Shown: positions 8,826 through 17,227, counted from the first letter of the stretch. The stretch is 64,000 nucleotides of DNA from Granulicella tundricola MP5ACTX9 (GCF_000178975.2 NC_015064.1:1798001-1862000); one strand, 5' to 3'. Numbers and translations: made by a program. The notes: generated by a model not told the origin, from the sequence alone.

Positions 8826-9407
8826 ATGAAGGGTTTATGGGTTGCATTGGGTCTGGTGGGCGCGATTGTGCTGGTGCTGATCTTTGGCGCGGGCAGCTAC
8901 ATCAGCACCAAGAATGCGCTGGTGCAGAAGAATGAAGACGTCGATGCCGCTTATGCGCAGGTGAACGTGCAGCAGCAGCGCCGGATGGATCTGATTCCGA
9001 ATCTTGTGGCCTCGGTGAAGGGGTACGTGAGCGAGGAGACGACGGTCCTGACGAACATTGCGAACGCTCGTGCGGGTGTTCTGGGCGCTACGGATCGTGC
9101 AAGCAGCATCCAGGCGAACCAGAAGCTGGATGTGGCGATCAGCCCGCTGCTTCGGCTGCAGGAGGCTTATCCGAATCTGAAGTCGAGCGAGCAGTTCCGG
9201 ACGTTGACGGATGAACTGGCGGGGACGGAGAACAGAATCTCGATCGAGCGGCGGCGGTACGACCAGACGCTGCGCGACTACAACGTCTATGTGCAGCAGT
9301 TTCCGAACAGCTTCTTTGCGGGATTCGCCGGGTTCCACTACCGGAACGAGTACTTCAAGGGCGATGCTTCAAATGCCGTGGCTCCCAAGGTGGACTTCGG
9401 GAAGTAA
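8826..9407 (+). CDS. lemA: LemA family protein
   Basis: A 193-residue LemA protein: a short N-terminal TM helix (about 5-25) and a long helical coiled domain with the family landmarks NEDVDAAYAQVNVQQQRRMDLIPNLV and the internal ENRISIERRRYDQTLRDYN. LemA proteins are membrane-bound helical bundles of unknown mechanism. The start has a good Shine-Dalgarno (CTGGAGGAACG). It is 84 bp downstream of the TPM gene and probably co-transcribed, and is followed by a strong terminator at 9426-9457. Confidence 0.93.
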   Translation: MKGLWVALGLVGAIVLVLIFGAGSYISTKNALVQKNEDVDAAYAQVNVQQQRRMDLIPNLVASVKGYVSEETTVLTNIANARAGVLGATDRASSIQANQKLDVAISPLLRLQEAYPNLKSSEQFRTLTDELAGTENRISIERRRYDQTLRDYNVYVQQFPNSFFAGFAGFHYRNEYFKGDASNAVAPKVDFGK

Positions 9408-9425
9408 GGGCTGTTGCTGAAGATG

Positions 9426-9457
9426 AGCCGCCGCTGACTGCGGCGGCTTTTCTTTTT
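9426..9457 (+). terminator. Rho-independent terminator after lemA
   Basis: A perfect 9-bp stem AGCCGCCGC / GCGGCGGCT with a 5-nt loop, followed directly by TTTTCTTTTT. It ends the TPM-lemA transcript and separates it from the MgtE_N-CBS gene. Confidence 0.93.
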
Positions 9458-9495
9458 GGGTGGGTGGGGTAGGATTCGAGAAGGCGGATGGCTTT

Positions 9496-10767
9496 GTGAA
9501 CAGGCAGGCAAATCAACGGACGAGTGTTTCTGCGCTGATGGGCGTGGCGATCGCGGATGCGAGCGGGCGGCTGATGGGCCATGTCACGGAGTTTGCGGTG
9601 GCGCCTACGGTGGACGCGTGCCGGGTGGAATCGCTGGTGGTGCGGCGGAGCGGGGAGAGCAGGAAGGTTGCGCCGGCGATGGTGCGGGTGAGCTCGCTGT
9701 GCTGGAACGATGCGGGGAAGTTGCAGGTCGCGGATGGGGCTCCGACGGCGGTGGTGCTGGACGATACGGATAAATACCTGCTGCTGGAGCGTGATCTGCT
9801 GGATCAGCAGATTATCGATGTGCATGGGCACAAGGTCGTTCGGGTGAACGATGTGGATATGGTCTGGGAGGCGGGCGATGGGGATTGCGCGCTTTCGCTG
9901 CGGATTGCTGAGGTTGAGGTTGGGATTAGGGGGGCGGTGCGGAGGCTGCTGAAGGGGCTGCCGCAGGATGCGGTGGAGGCGCTGGCGAGCAGGGCGGGGG
10001 CTCGGGTGATTCCCTGGGATTTTGTGGATCTGATCGATCGGGATCCGGCTCGGCGGGTAAGGCTGAAGATCGAGCAGGATCGGCTCTCGAAGATGCATCC
10101 TTCCGACCTGGCGGACATTCTGGAAGAGCTTGCGCCGGCAGAAGGGCAGGCTTTGTTCTCAAGCCTGGACGAGGAGGTTGCTGCTGAGGCGCTGGAAGAG
10201 GTCGAGCTGAAGACGCAGAAGTCGCTGATCGAGTCTCTGGACTCGGAGACGGCGGCGGGGATTATCGAAGAGATGGACCCGGGGGCGGCGGCGGATCTGC
10301 TGGCGGAGTTGTCCGAAGAACGGTCTGACGCGATTTTGGAGGAGATGGGCGAGAAGGAGCGGCACGATGTCGAAGAGCTGCTGGAGCATGCGCCGGACTC
10401 TGCCGCCGGGTTGATGACGACTGACTTTGTGGCGGTGGGGGTGGATGGGAGTTTGGATGATGCCGTGAAGGCGCTGGAGGAGTTCGACGGCGACCTGGAG
10501 ACGGTGACGGAGATCTTTCTGGTAGACGAAGAGCGGCTGGTGGGGCAGGTGCCGATGGCTCGGCTGATGGTGACGAAGAGCGGCGGGTTGAAGGAGATTG
10601 CCGAGGAACATGTGGTGAGCACGGGTGAGGCGGAGAACGGGCGTAAGGTGGCGGAGCTGTTCGACAAGTACAACCTGCGGAGTCTGCCGGTGCTGGATGA
10701 GGATAAGAAGCTGGTGGGTGTGATCCGGGCGGAGCATGTGATTGGGTGGTTGAGGATGAAGCACTGA
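9496..10767 (+). CDS. Stand-alone MgtE_N-CBS regulatory protein with PRC-barrel-like N-terminus
   Basis: A soluble 423-residue protein with no TM segment. In order: a PRC-barrel-like region (about 1-75) and a second beta-rich stretch (to about 165), an MgtE intracellular N-domain (about 195-295; PSDLADILEELAP and repeated acidic helices such as IIEEMDPGAAADLLAEL), and a CBS pair (about 300-420). In MgtE channels these two domains sense cytosolic Mg2+ and gate the pore; here the pore is absent and an Nramp-family transporter follows. A start at 9460 would lie right on the terminator, so I use GTG 9496 with GAGAAGGCGG upstream. Probably a metal-dependent regulator of its neighbour (inference). 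Confidence 0.85.
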   Translation: MNRQANQRTSVSALMGVAIADASGRLMGHVTEFAVAPTVDACRVESLVVRRSGESRKVAPAMVRVSSLCWNDAGKLQVADGAPTAVVLDDTDKYLLLERDLLDQQIIDVHGHKVVRVNDVDMVWEAGDGDCALSLRIAEVEVGIRGAVRRLLKGLPQDAVEALASRAGARVIPWDFVDLIDRDPARRVRLKIEQDRLSKMHPSDLADILEELAPAEGQALFSSLDEEVAAEALEEVELKTQKSLIESLDSETAAGIIEEMDPGAAADLLAELSEERSDAILEEMGEKERHDVEELLEHAPDSAAGLMTTDFVAVGVDGSLDDAVKALEEFDGDLETVTEIFLVDEERLVGQVPMARLMVTKSGGLKEIAEEHVVSTGEAENGRKVAELFDKYNLRSLPVLDEDKKLVGVIRAEHVIGWLRMKH

Positions 10768-10929
10768 CGATGAGTTGAGGGTTAGGTTCAGGGTGGCGGG
10801 TTGGTGGGGTGAGGGGCAGGGTTTTGGGTTAGCCTTGTGGTGGGGACTCAGGATGATGCGTATGGAGCAAAAAGACGGTGGGCTGCTCTGTGCGGTTTGT
10901 GCCGGTTGCATCTTTGGGAGGGCTGACTG

Positions 10930-12192
10930 ATGGCCTTCTGGAAGAGCTGGCGGGTTCGGATCATTCTTTTCCTGGCGGTGCTGGGGCCGGGATTCATTAC
11001 GGCAAACGTGGACAACGATGCGGGTGGGATCTTTACCTACTCGCAGGCTGGGGCGGCGTATGGGTACACGCTGCTTTGGACGATGATCCCGATCACGCTG
11101 GCGCTGATCGTGGTGCAGGAGATGTGCGCGCGGATGGGCGTGGTCACGGGCAAGGGGCTAAGCGACCTGATCCGTGAGGAGTTTGGGCTGCGGATGACCT
11201 TTGTCGTCCTGATGCTGCTGGTGGTGGTGAACTTCACCAATGTGATCACTGAGTTCTCCGGCATTGCCGGGAGTATGAGTTTGTTTCACCTGAGCAAGTA
11301 CGTGAGCGTGCCGGTGTGCGCGGTGCTGGTGTGGGCGCTGGTGGTGAAGGGCGACTACAAGAAGGTCGAGAAGATCTTCCTGATTGCGAGTGTGTTCTAT
11401 ATCGCTTACATCATTGCGGGCGTGCTGAGCGAGCCGAACTGGCATGCGGCGCTGGTGGAGACGGTGAAGCTGCCGCCACGCAATGTGTGGGGCGATAAAA
11501 GCTATGTGTATACGACGGTGGCGGTGATCGGGACGACGATTACGCCGTGGATGCAGTTTTATCTGCAGTCGTCGATTGTGGAGAAGGGCGTCAGCGTGAA
11601 GCAATACAAGGCTTCACGGCTGGATGTGATTGTGGGGTCGATCTTTACGGATGTGGTGGCGTGGTTCATCGTGGTGGCTTGCGCGGCTACGCTGTTTACG
11701 CATGGGATCAAGGACATTCCGGATGCTTCCGTAGCAGCTCAGGCGATGAAGCCTCTGGCTGGGGACTATGCGTTTATTTTGTTTGCTGCCGGGCTGTTCA
11801 ATGCTTCGCTGTTCGCGGCTTCGATCCTGCCGCTTTCGACCGCGTATACGGTATGTGAGGGGATGGGGTTCGAGAGCGGGCTGGATAAGACGTTCAAGGA
11901 AGCGCCGTTCTTTTACTGGTTCTATACGCTGCTGATCGCGCTGGGTGCGGCGGTGGTGCTGATTCCGAACTTCCCGATGCTGAAGGTGGCGATTCTCTCC
12001 CAGGTGCTAAATGGATTGCTGCTGCCGGTGGTGCTGATCTTCATGCTGCGGTTGATCAACAAGCATGAGCTGATGGGGAAGTATACGAATACGGTTTGGC
12101 TGAATGTGGTGGCCTGGGCGACCGCGATTATCGTGATTGGGCTTTCTGCGGTGATGGTGTTCAATAGTTTGAAGACGGTGATTAGTGGGTAG
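10930..12192 (+). CDS. Nramp-family metal transporter with altered metal site (NRMT-like)
   Basis: A 420-residue, about 11-TM transporter of the SLC11/Nramp family. The first TM begins GPGFIT as in MntH, but the metal-binding DPGN becomes D30-A31-G32-G33, and the MPH of TM6 becomes T205-P206-W207. In Mn/Fe transporters the TM6 Met is a soft ligand that discriminates against Mg2+ and Ca2+. Its loss, with the neighbouring MgtE_N-CBS gene, points to Mg2+ (or another hard cation), as in the described NRMT clade; this is inference. The start has GGGAGG 8 nt upstream. A long imperfect hairpin follows the stop. Confidence 0.88.
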   Translation: MAFWKSWRVRIILFLAVLGPGFITANVDNDAGGIFTYSQAGAAYGYTLLWTMIPITLALIVVQEMCARMGVVTGKGLSDLIREEFGLRMTFVVLMLLVVVNFTNVITEFSGIAGSMSLFHLSKYVSVPVCAVLVWALVVKGDYKKVEKIFLIASVFYIAYIIAGVLSEPNWHAALVETVKLPPRNVWGDKSYVYTTVAVIGTTITPWMQFYLQSSIVEKGVSVKQYKASRLDVIVGSIFTDVVAWFIVVACAATLFTHGIKDIPDASVAAQAMKPLAGDYAFILFAAGLFNASLFAASILPLSTAYTVCEGMGFESGLDKTFKEAPFFYWFYTLLIALGAAVVLIPNFPMLKVAILSQVLNGLLLPVVLIFMLRLINKHELMGKYTNTVWLNVVAWATAIIVIGLSAVMVFNSLKTVISG

Positions 12193-12288
12193 CTAAAGCG
12201 AATCACAGAGGGCACGGAGGAAGAGAGAGGGCACAGAGATTTTCTGTGTTCTCTTTGTTTGCTCTGTGTTCTCTGCGGTTTGCTTTCT
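12193..12288. repeat. Long imperfect inverted repeat between convergent genes
   Basis: A left arm with CACAGAGGGCACGGAGG...GGGCACAGAGA and a right arm with CTGTGTTCTC...GCTCTGTGTTCTCTGCGG face each other across TTTT. They form an imperfect hairpin with arms of about 45 nt. It fills the gap between the convergent Nramp and Nudix genes and may act as a two-way terminator. Confidence 0.7.
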
Positions 12289-12289
12289 G

Positions 12290-12769
12290 TTAGAGGAGCT
12301 TTCCTTCGGAAAGGTCTTTGATGAGACCGAGGTCGGCGGCGAGGAAGTCGTAAGTGGGGAGGGCGGCGAGGGGGGACCAGCGGACGTCGTTGAAGATGCG
12401 GTTTTCCAGCGCGCCGGTGAAGGCGTCTACGAGGAAGAACTGGAGGTCGATGGCTCCGCCGTTGCGGTACTTGTGGCGGACACGGGCGACCTGGCGGCCG
12501 ATAGTGGCGGTGATGCCTAGTTCTTCTTCGAGCTCGCGTGCGAGGGCCTGCTCGCTGGTTTCACCGTTTTCAATCTTGCCGCCGGGGAACTCCCACTTGA
12601 GGCTCATGGGCTGGTCTGGCTTGCGCTGGCAGATGAGGACCTCGCGGGCGTTGGCGGGGAGGCCCAAAGTCGGGAGGTCACGCAGGATGAGGGCCGCGAC
12701 GACGAGGCGCGTGGGCCGCGGGGGATTGAAAGCACCGTTTGCATCGAGCTTGCGAATGGGTTCTTTCAT
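12290..12769 (-). CDS. Nudix hydrolase, MutT/8-oxo-dGTPase type
   Basis: A 159-residue Nudix enzyme. The Nudix box is complete: GGKIENGETSEQALARELEE followed by ELGI, matching GX5EX7REUXEEXGU. Flanking features (an ICQRKPDQPMSLKWEFPGG segment) fit the MutT subgroup that hydrolyses 8-oxo-dGTP and related oxidised nucleotides; other Nudix substrates cannot be excluded. There is no Shine-Dalgarno, but TAAACT lies 6 nt before the ATG. It is followed on the same strand by nothing before the convergent transporter. Confidence 0.88.
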   Translation of the reverse strand: MKEPIRKLDANGAFNPPRPTRLVVAALILRDLPTLGLPANAREVLICQRKPDQPMSLKWEFPGGKIENGETSEQALARELEEELGITATIGRQVARVRHKYRNGGAIDLQFFLVDAFTGALENRIFNDVRWSPLAALPTYDFLAADLGLIKDLSEGKLL

Positions 12770-12775
12770 CTGCTC

Positions 12776-12781
12776 AGTTTA
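12776..12781 (-). promoter_or_regulatory. -10 box TAAACT, 6 nt before the Nudix ATG
   Basis: Read on the minus strand: TAAACT, GAGCAG, ATG. It fits leaderless initiation; the HAD gene at 13515 has an almost identical TAAACTGA context. Confidence 0.5.
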
Positions 12782-12804
12782 GACGCGCACGGCGGGTTAT
12801 TGGA

Positions 12805-13515
12805 TTAGATAGGGCGGACCGATGCCGGGAAGTAAACAGGCCAGCCCTCTGCGGCGCTGCGATCGATGAGGGCGGGGGTGGGGTTGACGGGGTAGGCCTG
12901 GCGGGCGATGGCGAGCATGGCGGCGTCGTGGACGGAGTTGCCGAAGACGGCGTCGGGTGTGAGGATGCCAGCGCGGCGGAGGGAGTCGACCTTGCCCTGA
13001 TCGGTTGGGACGTCGAGGACCTTGTCGGTGACGATGCCGTTTTCGATGGCGACGCGGGCGGAGAGGACGCGGTTGGCGGGGATGTTGAAGCGGCGGACAC
13101 CTTCCTCGATGACCCAGTCGTTGGTGGAGGAGACGGCCCAGATGTCAGTTCCGGTGGCCTGGAGGTTGGCGATGACGCGGGCCAGCTCTGGGAAGATGTT
13201 GGGTTCGATGCGGGTGCTGAAGAACTCAGCTGCTGCTGCGCGCATGGTGGCTTCGGGGATGCCGCGGTAGACTTGGACCATTTCGCCGCAGATGGCGAGC
13301 TCTGAGACCTGGCCGGCTTTGTAACCCTGGTAACGGTCGTTAAGCCAGTTGACGGCTTCGGTTGAAAGGAGACCGGTTTCGATGGTCCAGACCATGAAGG
13401 AGGAGCCTGCGTCCCCGGACCAGAGGGTGCCGTCGCAATCGAAGACGGCGGTGCGAGGGGCGATGTGGGTGATGGAGGACTCGAAGGCTTCTGTGGAGAG
13501 GTGGGTGGCGGTCAT
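12805..13515 (-). CDS. HAD-superfamily phosphatase (phosphoserine-phosphatase-like)
   Basis: A 236-residue HAD-IB-type hydrolase. Motif I is FDCDGTLW (nucleophile and acid Asp), motif II the Ser in VSSTND, motif III the Lys in TDQGKVDSL and motif IV GNSVHDAAML, where the usual GDS is GNS but the second Asp is kept. A helical cap lies between motifs I and II. It resembles SerB-like phosphatases, but the substrate is unknown. The frame is open to 13695; I start at the ATG at 13515 because homology begins there and TAAACT sits 7 nt upstream. It is divergent from the FMN-binding-type gene. Confidence 0.85.
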   Translation of the reverse strand: MTATHLSTEAFESSITHIAPRTAVFDCDGTLWSGDAGSSFMVWTIETGLLSTEAVNWLNDRYQGYKAGQVSELAICGEMVQVYRGIPEATMRAAAAEFFSTRIEPNIFPELARVIANLQATGTDIWAVSSTNDWVIEEGVRRFNIPANRVLSARVAIENGIVTDKVLDVPTDQGKVDSLRRAGILTPDAVFGNSVHDAAMLAIARQAYPVNPTPALIDRSAAEGWPVYFPASVRPI

Positions 13516-13522
13516 CTTTTTC

Positions 13523-13528
13523 AGTTTA
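13523..13528 (-). promoter_or_regulatory. -10 box TAAACT, 7 nt before the HAD-phosphatase ATG
   Basis: Read on the minus strand: TAAACT, GAAAAAG, ATG. No Shine-Dalgarno is present, which supports the internal start at 13515. Confidence 0.5.
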
Positions 13529-13671
13529 GCGGATGAAGGAAGCCCCAGAGACAAAGCAAGGCGTAACGAGGATAAGAACGATAAGGGCGGGATAGGAGCG
13601 ATAGGGCGAGATGAGAGGTGCTGGGCGACCCGCGGGATGAGGGCGGGCATCAGAGGTGTTCGGAGGGTCAC

Positions 13672-14187
13672 ATGAGCGCTACGAGTGAGACACATGATCT
13701 GAGTGGGCAGGATGCGGTGAAGAAGATCGGCGAACTGATCAAGGATGTGCGGATCTGCATGATGGTTACGGCGGGGAGCGATGGGTCGTTCGACAGCCGG
13801 CCGATGGCGACGCAGGCGACGGAGTTCGATGGGACGGTTTACTTCTTGACGCGAGGGGATTCAGGGAAGGTTGGGGAGATTCAGCAGGATCAGCATGTGG
13901 GGCTGATCTACTCGGACCCTTCCAATCACAATTATGTGACGGCGAAGGGTAAGGCTTCGGTCAGCCATGACAAAGCCAAGATTCATGAGCTTTGGAATCC
14001 GATGTTCAAGGCCTGGTTTCCGGAGGGGGAGGATGATCCCGAAGTTACGGTGATCAAGGTGACGGTGAGCGAGGCGCAGTATTGGGAGGCTTCTAGTTCG
14101 AAGCTGGTGTTTGGGATTAAGTATCTGGCGGCTGCGGTTACCGGGGGGAAGGTGGATGTGGGGGAGACGGGGAAGTTGGTGCCTTAG
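13672..14187 (+). CDS. Pyridoxamine-5'-phosphate-oxidase-like (general stress) protein
   Basis: A 171-residue split-barrel flavin/F420-binding-type protein. Landmarks of the general-stress-protein-26 group are visible: CMMVTAGSDGSFDSRPMATQ near residue 30, VYFLTRGDSGKVGEI, and NYVTAKGKASVS. Such proteins bind FMN or FAD, but their reaction is usually unknown. The ATG at 13672 has GGAGGG 4-5 nt upstream; the longer frame from 13618 has no support. It is divergent from the HAD phosphatase and followed by a REP-like repeat. Confidence 0.85.
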   Translation: MSATSETHDLSGQDAVKKIGELIKDVRICMMVTAGSDGSFDSRPMATQATEFDGTVYFLTRGDSGKVGEIQQDQHVGLIYSDPSNHNYVTAKGKASVSHDKAKIHELWNPMFKAWFPEGEDDPEVTVIKVTVSEAQYWEASSSKLVFGIKYLAAAVTGGKVDVGETGKLVP

Positions 14188-14282
14188 CTGCGACGGCCCG
14201 GGGCTAAAGCCCCTTGTTCGCGGCGACGGTTGACGGGGGGCTAAAGCCCCCCTCTAATCCGAACAGCAACAGCAACAGCCAA
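14188..14282 (+). repeat. REP-like intergenic repeat, family A
   Basis: Two hairpins (GGGGCTAAAGCCCC and GGGGGGCTAAAGCCCCCC) are joined by a GTTGACGG linker and followed by TCTAATCCGAACAGCAACAGC. It lies between convergent genes. Confidence 0.85.
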
Positions 14283-14329
14283 TACGGGGTTTCTTACCCT
14301 TACAGGGTCAGGGTGACGGATGTAGCGGA

Positions 14330-14992
14330 TTAGATGGGGGGGGCACCGGTGATGATGGTGACTCCCGGGGGTGGGGTGAACTGGAAGTCGGCGTTGGTGG
14401 CGGGGATGTTTTCCTTCATTTCGGTGAAGGTGAACTCGGTCTTGGCTCCGTCGATCTCTTCTACCTGCATGGCGGTGATCAGGCCTTCGGGGGTGACTTG
14501 CAGCCCGAGTTGATGGATGCGCTGCTGCATGCCTTTGGGGATGCCGGTGATTCGGAACTCAGTGCCTACGGGTGTGACTTTGATCTGGTCGAGCTCTTTT
14601 TTTAGTTGGGTGTGGCCTAGCAGGAAGCGGAGGGGGGTGTGCAGGTCGTCCATCTGCTTGGCGGGGATCTTCTGGGCCTGGGGGTCGCCGGGGGTGTAGA
14701 ACCAGGCGAATTTGCCGTCGAAGACGAAGAGCTTGCCGGCGGGGACGTCGTAGTGCCAAGCCATGCGGCCGGGCTTCTTGAGCAGGAGGGTGCCTGACTC
14801 GGAGCGGTCCATGCCCATGCCGGTGTAGTGCTCGCGGTAACGGGCGCGGAGGCTGGCAAGGTGGTTGTAGTGGTCGTCTACTTTTTGGAGCAGGGCATCT
14901 TGCGGGGATTGGGCTGCCGCTGATGCGGCGAGCATCAATGCAAGGCTGAGGGTGATTTGAGATTGCAAGGTAAGGTACCGTTTCAAGTGCAA
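14330..14992 (-). CDS. lolA: Outer-membrane lipoprotein carrier LolA
   Basis: A 220-residue periplasmic chaperone that ferries lipoproteins from the LolCDE exporter to the outer membrane. A signal peptide (about 1-27, ending ASAAAQ) is followed by a LolA half-barrel domain with the family landmarks ARYREHY, KPGRMAWHYD, KLFVFDGKFAWFYTP and LLGH. The start codon is TTG at 14992 with AGGA 6 nt upstream; a second TTG two codons on is equally possible. It shares strand with, but is not tightly linked to, the pilin-like gene. It fits the Tol-Pal and lipoprotein genes elsewhere in the window. Confidence 0.88.
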   Translation of the reverse strand: MHLKRYLTLQSQITLSLALMLAASAAAQSPQDALLQKVDDHYNHLASLRARYREHYTGMGMDRSESGTLLLKKPGRMAWHYDVPAGKLFVFDGKFAWFYTPGDPQAQKIPAKQMDDLHTPLRFLLGHTQLKKELDQIKVTPVGTEFRITGIPKGMQQRIHQLGLQVTPEGLITAMQVEEIDGAKTEFTFTEMKENIPATNADFQFTPPPGVTIITGAPPI

Positions 14993-15049
14993 ATGCGTCC
15001 TAACGCCGGACGGGCGGTGCTTCGCACGGTGCTGGACGCTTCGCGTTTC

Positions 15050-15571
15050 TTACTGCAGGGTGGTGGTGCAGTTGGTGCCGCCGGCTGCGTCGGTCTTCAT
15101 GATGTTGTTTTCATCCATACAGAAGCCTCGGTCGCCGGAACGCCCGATGGAGGTGGGGACGGCGGTGATCTCGTAGCCGGTGAACATGTCCTGATTGTTG
15201 ACGGTGACCTTGGTGCAGTTGGTGATGTTGAAGGTATAGCCCTGCTTCTGGCCGGCTGCGAGGGTGGGGTCGAGGATCTGTGCGGCCTGGGCAGAGGGCG
15301 CGCCGGAGCCGGGGACGCCGCCCATGGAGGCGAGGGAGCAGGAGAAGCCATTCTGGGGATAGGCGGAGTTGTAAGACAGCTCGGCCTGTCCGATGGCCTT
15401 CACGGAGGCGATGGCGGAGGTTTCTGCGGCGGTCTTGCGGAGCTTGAGGAGCTGGGGGATGGCGAGGGTCATGAGGATGAGCATGACGGACATGACGATG
15501 AGGAGCTCGATGAGAGTGAAGCCTTCTTCATGGTTTCCCTGGAGCGCGGAGCGGATCTTTTTGGAGTTCAT
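15050..15571 (-). CDS. Type IV pilin-like / pseudopilin protein
   Basis: A 173-residue protein with a class III signal: a short basic leader ending in EEG, cleaved before the methylated Phe of FTLIELLIVMSVMLILMTLA, then a hydrophobic assembly helix and a globular domain with four Cys that may form two disulfides (SCSLAS, TNCTKV, GFCMDE, TNCTTT). It could be a major pilin, minor pilin or type II secretion pseudopilin; no other pilus gene is nearby, so the machinery must lie elsewhere. AGAGGA lies just before the ATG. Confidence 0.87.
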   Translation of the reverse strand: MNSKKIRSALQGNHEEGFTLIELLIVMSVMLILMTLAIPQLLKLRKTAAETSAIASVKAIGQAELSYNSAYPQNGFSCSLASMGGVPGSGAPSAQAAQILDPTLAAGQKQGYTFNITNCTKVTVNNQDMFTGYEITAVPTSIGRSGDRGFCMDENNIMKTDAAGGTNCTTTLQ

Positions 15572-15654
15572 GGGTCCTCTGAGCTTGCTTGATCTTCCAA
15601 CAAGACTTTATCAGGTGTTGGGTGATGGGTTAAAGACGTATGGCGGAGGGAAAG

Positions 15655-15785
15655 GGGTTGCGCGGCTAAGAACAGGCAACGGCAACTACGGAGATTCTCC
15701 GCTTCGCGCAGAATGACAGACCAAAACAAGCGACGGCAACGGCAAAGGCCACTACGGAGGTTCTTCGCTTCGCTCAGAATGACCC
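15655..15785. repeat. Intergenic repeats, family B (two copies)
   Basis: Two copies of a unit made of CAACGGCAA-rich sequence, TACGGAG, and a short hairpin around TTCTxxGCTTCGCxCAGAATGAC. The same unit recurs near 22.1, 40.5, 43.2 and 43.3 kb. Confidence 0.8.
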
Positions 15786-15798
15786 GCTATGGGGGCGG

Positions 15799-17109
15799 TC
15801 AGCAGGCGAGGTCGGCGCGGGATACTTTCATGGGGCCGAGGTTGCCTAGCAGGGTGAGGGCGAGGAGCTCGGGGCGGAAGAGGTCGTTGGCGATGCGCTG
15901 GAGGTCGGCGGGGTTGACGGCGTCGATCTCCTGGACGATGTCTTCTACCGTGAAGAAGCGGCTGAAGTACATCTGCTGGCGTGCGAGGTTGGACATGCGG
16001 CTGGACGAGCTTTCGAGGCCGAGGACGATGTTGGACTTCATCTGGTCTTTGGCGCGCTTGAGCTCGGCGTCCGGGACGATTTCTTCTTTGAGGCGGCGGA
16101 GCTCGGAGAGGGTGAGCTGGAGGGTCTTTTCGGTTTTATCAAGGGAGACGCCGGCGTAGATGGAGAGGGAGCCGGTGTCGCGGAAGGGGCTGAGCTCGGA
16201 GAAGATGCTGTAGGCGAGGCCTTGCTCTTCGCGAACGGACTGGAAGAGGCGCGAGCTCATGCCGCCGCCGAGGATGGTGTTGAGGATGTAGAGGGCGAAG
16301 CGGTCTGTGCTCTGGACGGGCGGGGCGGGCATGCCGAGGCAGAGCTGGACCTGCTCCAAAGACTTTTTCTTCTTGAGGGTGATGTGGGGGGTGATGGTGG
16401 GGTGCTGGTCGATCTGGGGGGATGGCGGGGCGGCGGGGAGATGGCCGAAGGCGCGCTCGACTCGTTCTACGAAGGCGTCATGCTCAAGGTGGCCGGCGGC
16501 GGAGAAGACGATGTTGGCTGGGGTGAAGCGGTGTTTGTGGTGGTCGATGACGGTCTGCTGGTTGAAGCTGGAGACGGTCTTGACGGTGCCGAGGATGGGG
16601 CGGCCGAGGGGGTGATTCTTCCAGAAGTTCTGGGTGAAGACCTCGTGGACGACGGAGTCGGGGGAGTCTTCGTCCATCTTGATCTCTTCAAGGATGACGC
16701 CTTGCTCGCGCTCCAGATCTTCAGGGGAGAATTTTGGATTCAGGACCAGGTCTGAGAGGACGTCCATGGCGGGCGGGAGGTTTTCGTCGAGGACCTTGAT
16801 GTTGAAGCAGACGGTTTCCTTGCCGGTGAAGGCGTCGAGGTTGCCGCCGATTGAATCGACTTCACGGGCGATGTCCTGTGCGGAGCGGGTGGGGGTGCCC
16901 TTGAAGACCATGTGCTCGACGAAGTGTGAGATGCCGTTTTCCGGGGCGGACTCGTCGCGGGAGCCTTGTTTGATCCAGGCGCCCATGGAGATGGAACGCA
17001 TGTGCGCCATGGACTCGGTGAGGACGAGCATGCCGTTGGGGAGGATGGTCTTGCGGATGTTGCGGGGGGCGTGGGTGCGGGGGTGCTCGGCGGACTGGGT
17101 TGCGGACAT
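15799..17109 (-). CDS. M16 family zinc metallopeptidase (processing-peptidase type)
   Basis: A 436-residue M16B peptidase. The inverted zinc motif HFVEH near residue 70 and a downstream acidic residue in the ENLPPAMDVLSD region mark the active N-terminal half; the C-terminal half (about 215-436) is the inactive twin domain with the R/Y pair typical of the clamshell fold. Bacterial homologues degrade peptides or process exported precursors. I chose the ATG at 17109 (MSATQS), preceded by AAGGAGAAGC; the longer frame begins inside an intergenic AGCT-rich repeat. It is divergent from rlmN. Confidence 0.9.
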   Translation of the reverse strand: MSATQSAEHPRTHAPRNIRKTILPNGMLVLTESMAHMRSISMGAWIKQGSRDESAPENGISHFVEHMVFKGTPTRSAQDIAREVDSIGGNLDAFTGKETVCFNIKVLDENLPPAMDVLSDLVLNPKFSPEDLEREQGVILEEIKMDEDSPDSVVHEVFTQNFWKNHPLGRPILGTVKTVSSFNQQTVIDHHKHRFTPANIVFSAAGHLEHDAFVERVERAFGHLPAAPPSPQIDQHPTITPHITLKKKKSLEQVQLCLGMPAPPVQSTDRFALYILNTILGGGMSSRLFQSVREEQGLAYSIFSELSPFRDTGSLSIYAGVSLDKTEKTLQLTLSELRRLKEEIVPDAELKRAKDQMKSNIVLGLESSSSRMSNLARQQMYFSRFFTVEDIVQEIDAVNPADLQRIANDLFRPELLALTLLGNLGPMKVSRADLAC

Positions 17110-17159
17110 GCTTCTCCTTGAACTCCTTATTGTTTCATATGGTGGCTTGCGGGTTCGGG

Positions 17160-17212
17160 CGGGGTTTTCTTCCAGCCGCCAGCTTCCAGCTATGAGCTGC
17201 CAGCTTGAGGCG
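17160..17212. repeat. AGCT-rich low-complexity intergenic element
   Basis: A 50-bp stretch built of near-repeats of GCCAGCTTCCAGCT and GAGCTGCCAGCTT between the divergent M16 and rlmN genes. Function unknown. Confidence 0.5.
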
Positions 17213-17213
17213 G

Positions 17214-17219
17214 TAGACT
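17214..17219 (+). promoter_or_regulatory. -10 box TAGACT, 8 nt before the rlmN ATG
   Basis: TAGACT, GGTATGTG, ATG, with no Shine-Dalgarno. Same layout as the TPM gene at 7954. Confidence 0.5.
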
Positions 17220-17227
17220 GGTATGTG

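Noticed and set aside
16634-17227. 198-codon upstream extension of rlmN
   Set aside because: It lies antisense to the M16 peptidase gene and has no similarity to RlmN; the -10 box and homology point to 17228.
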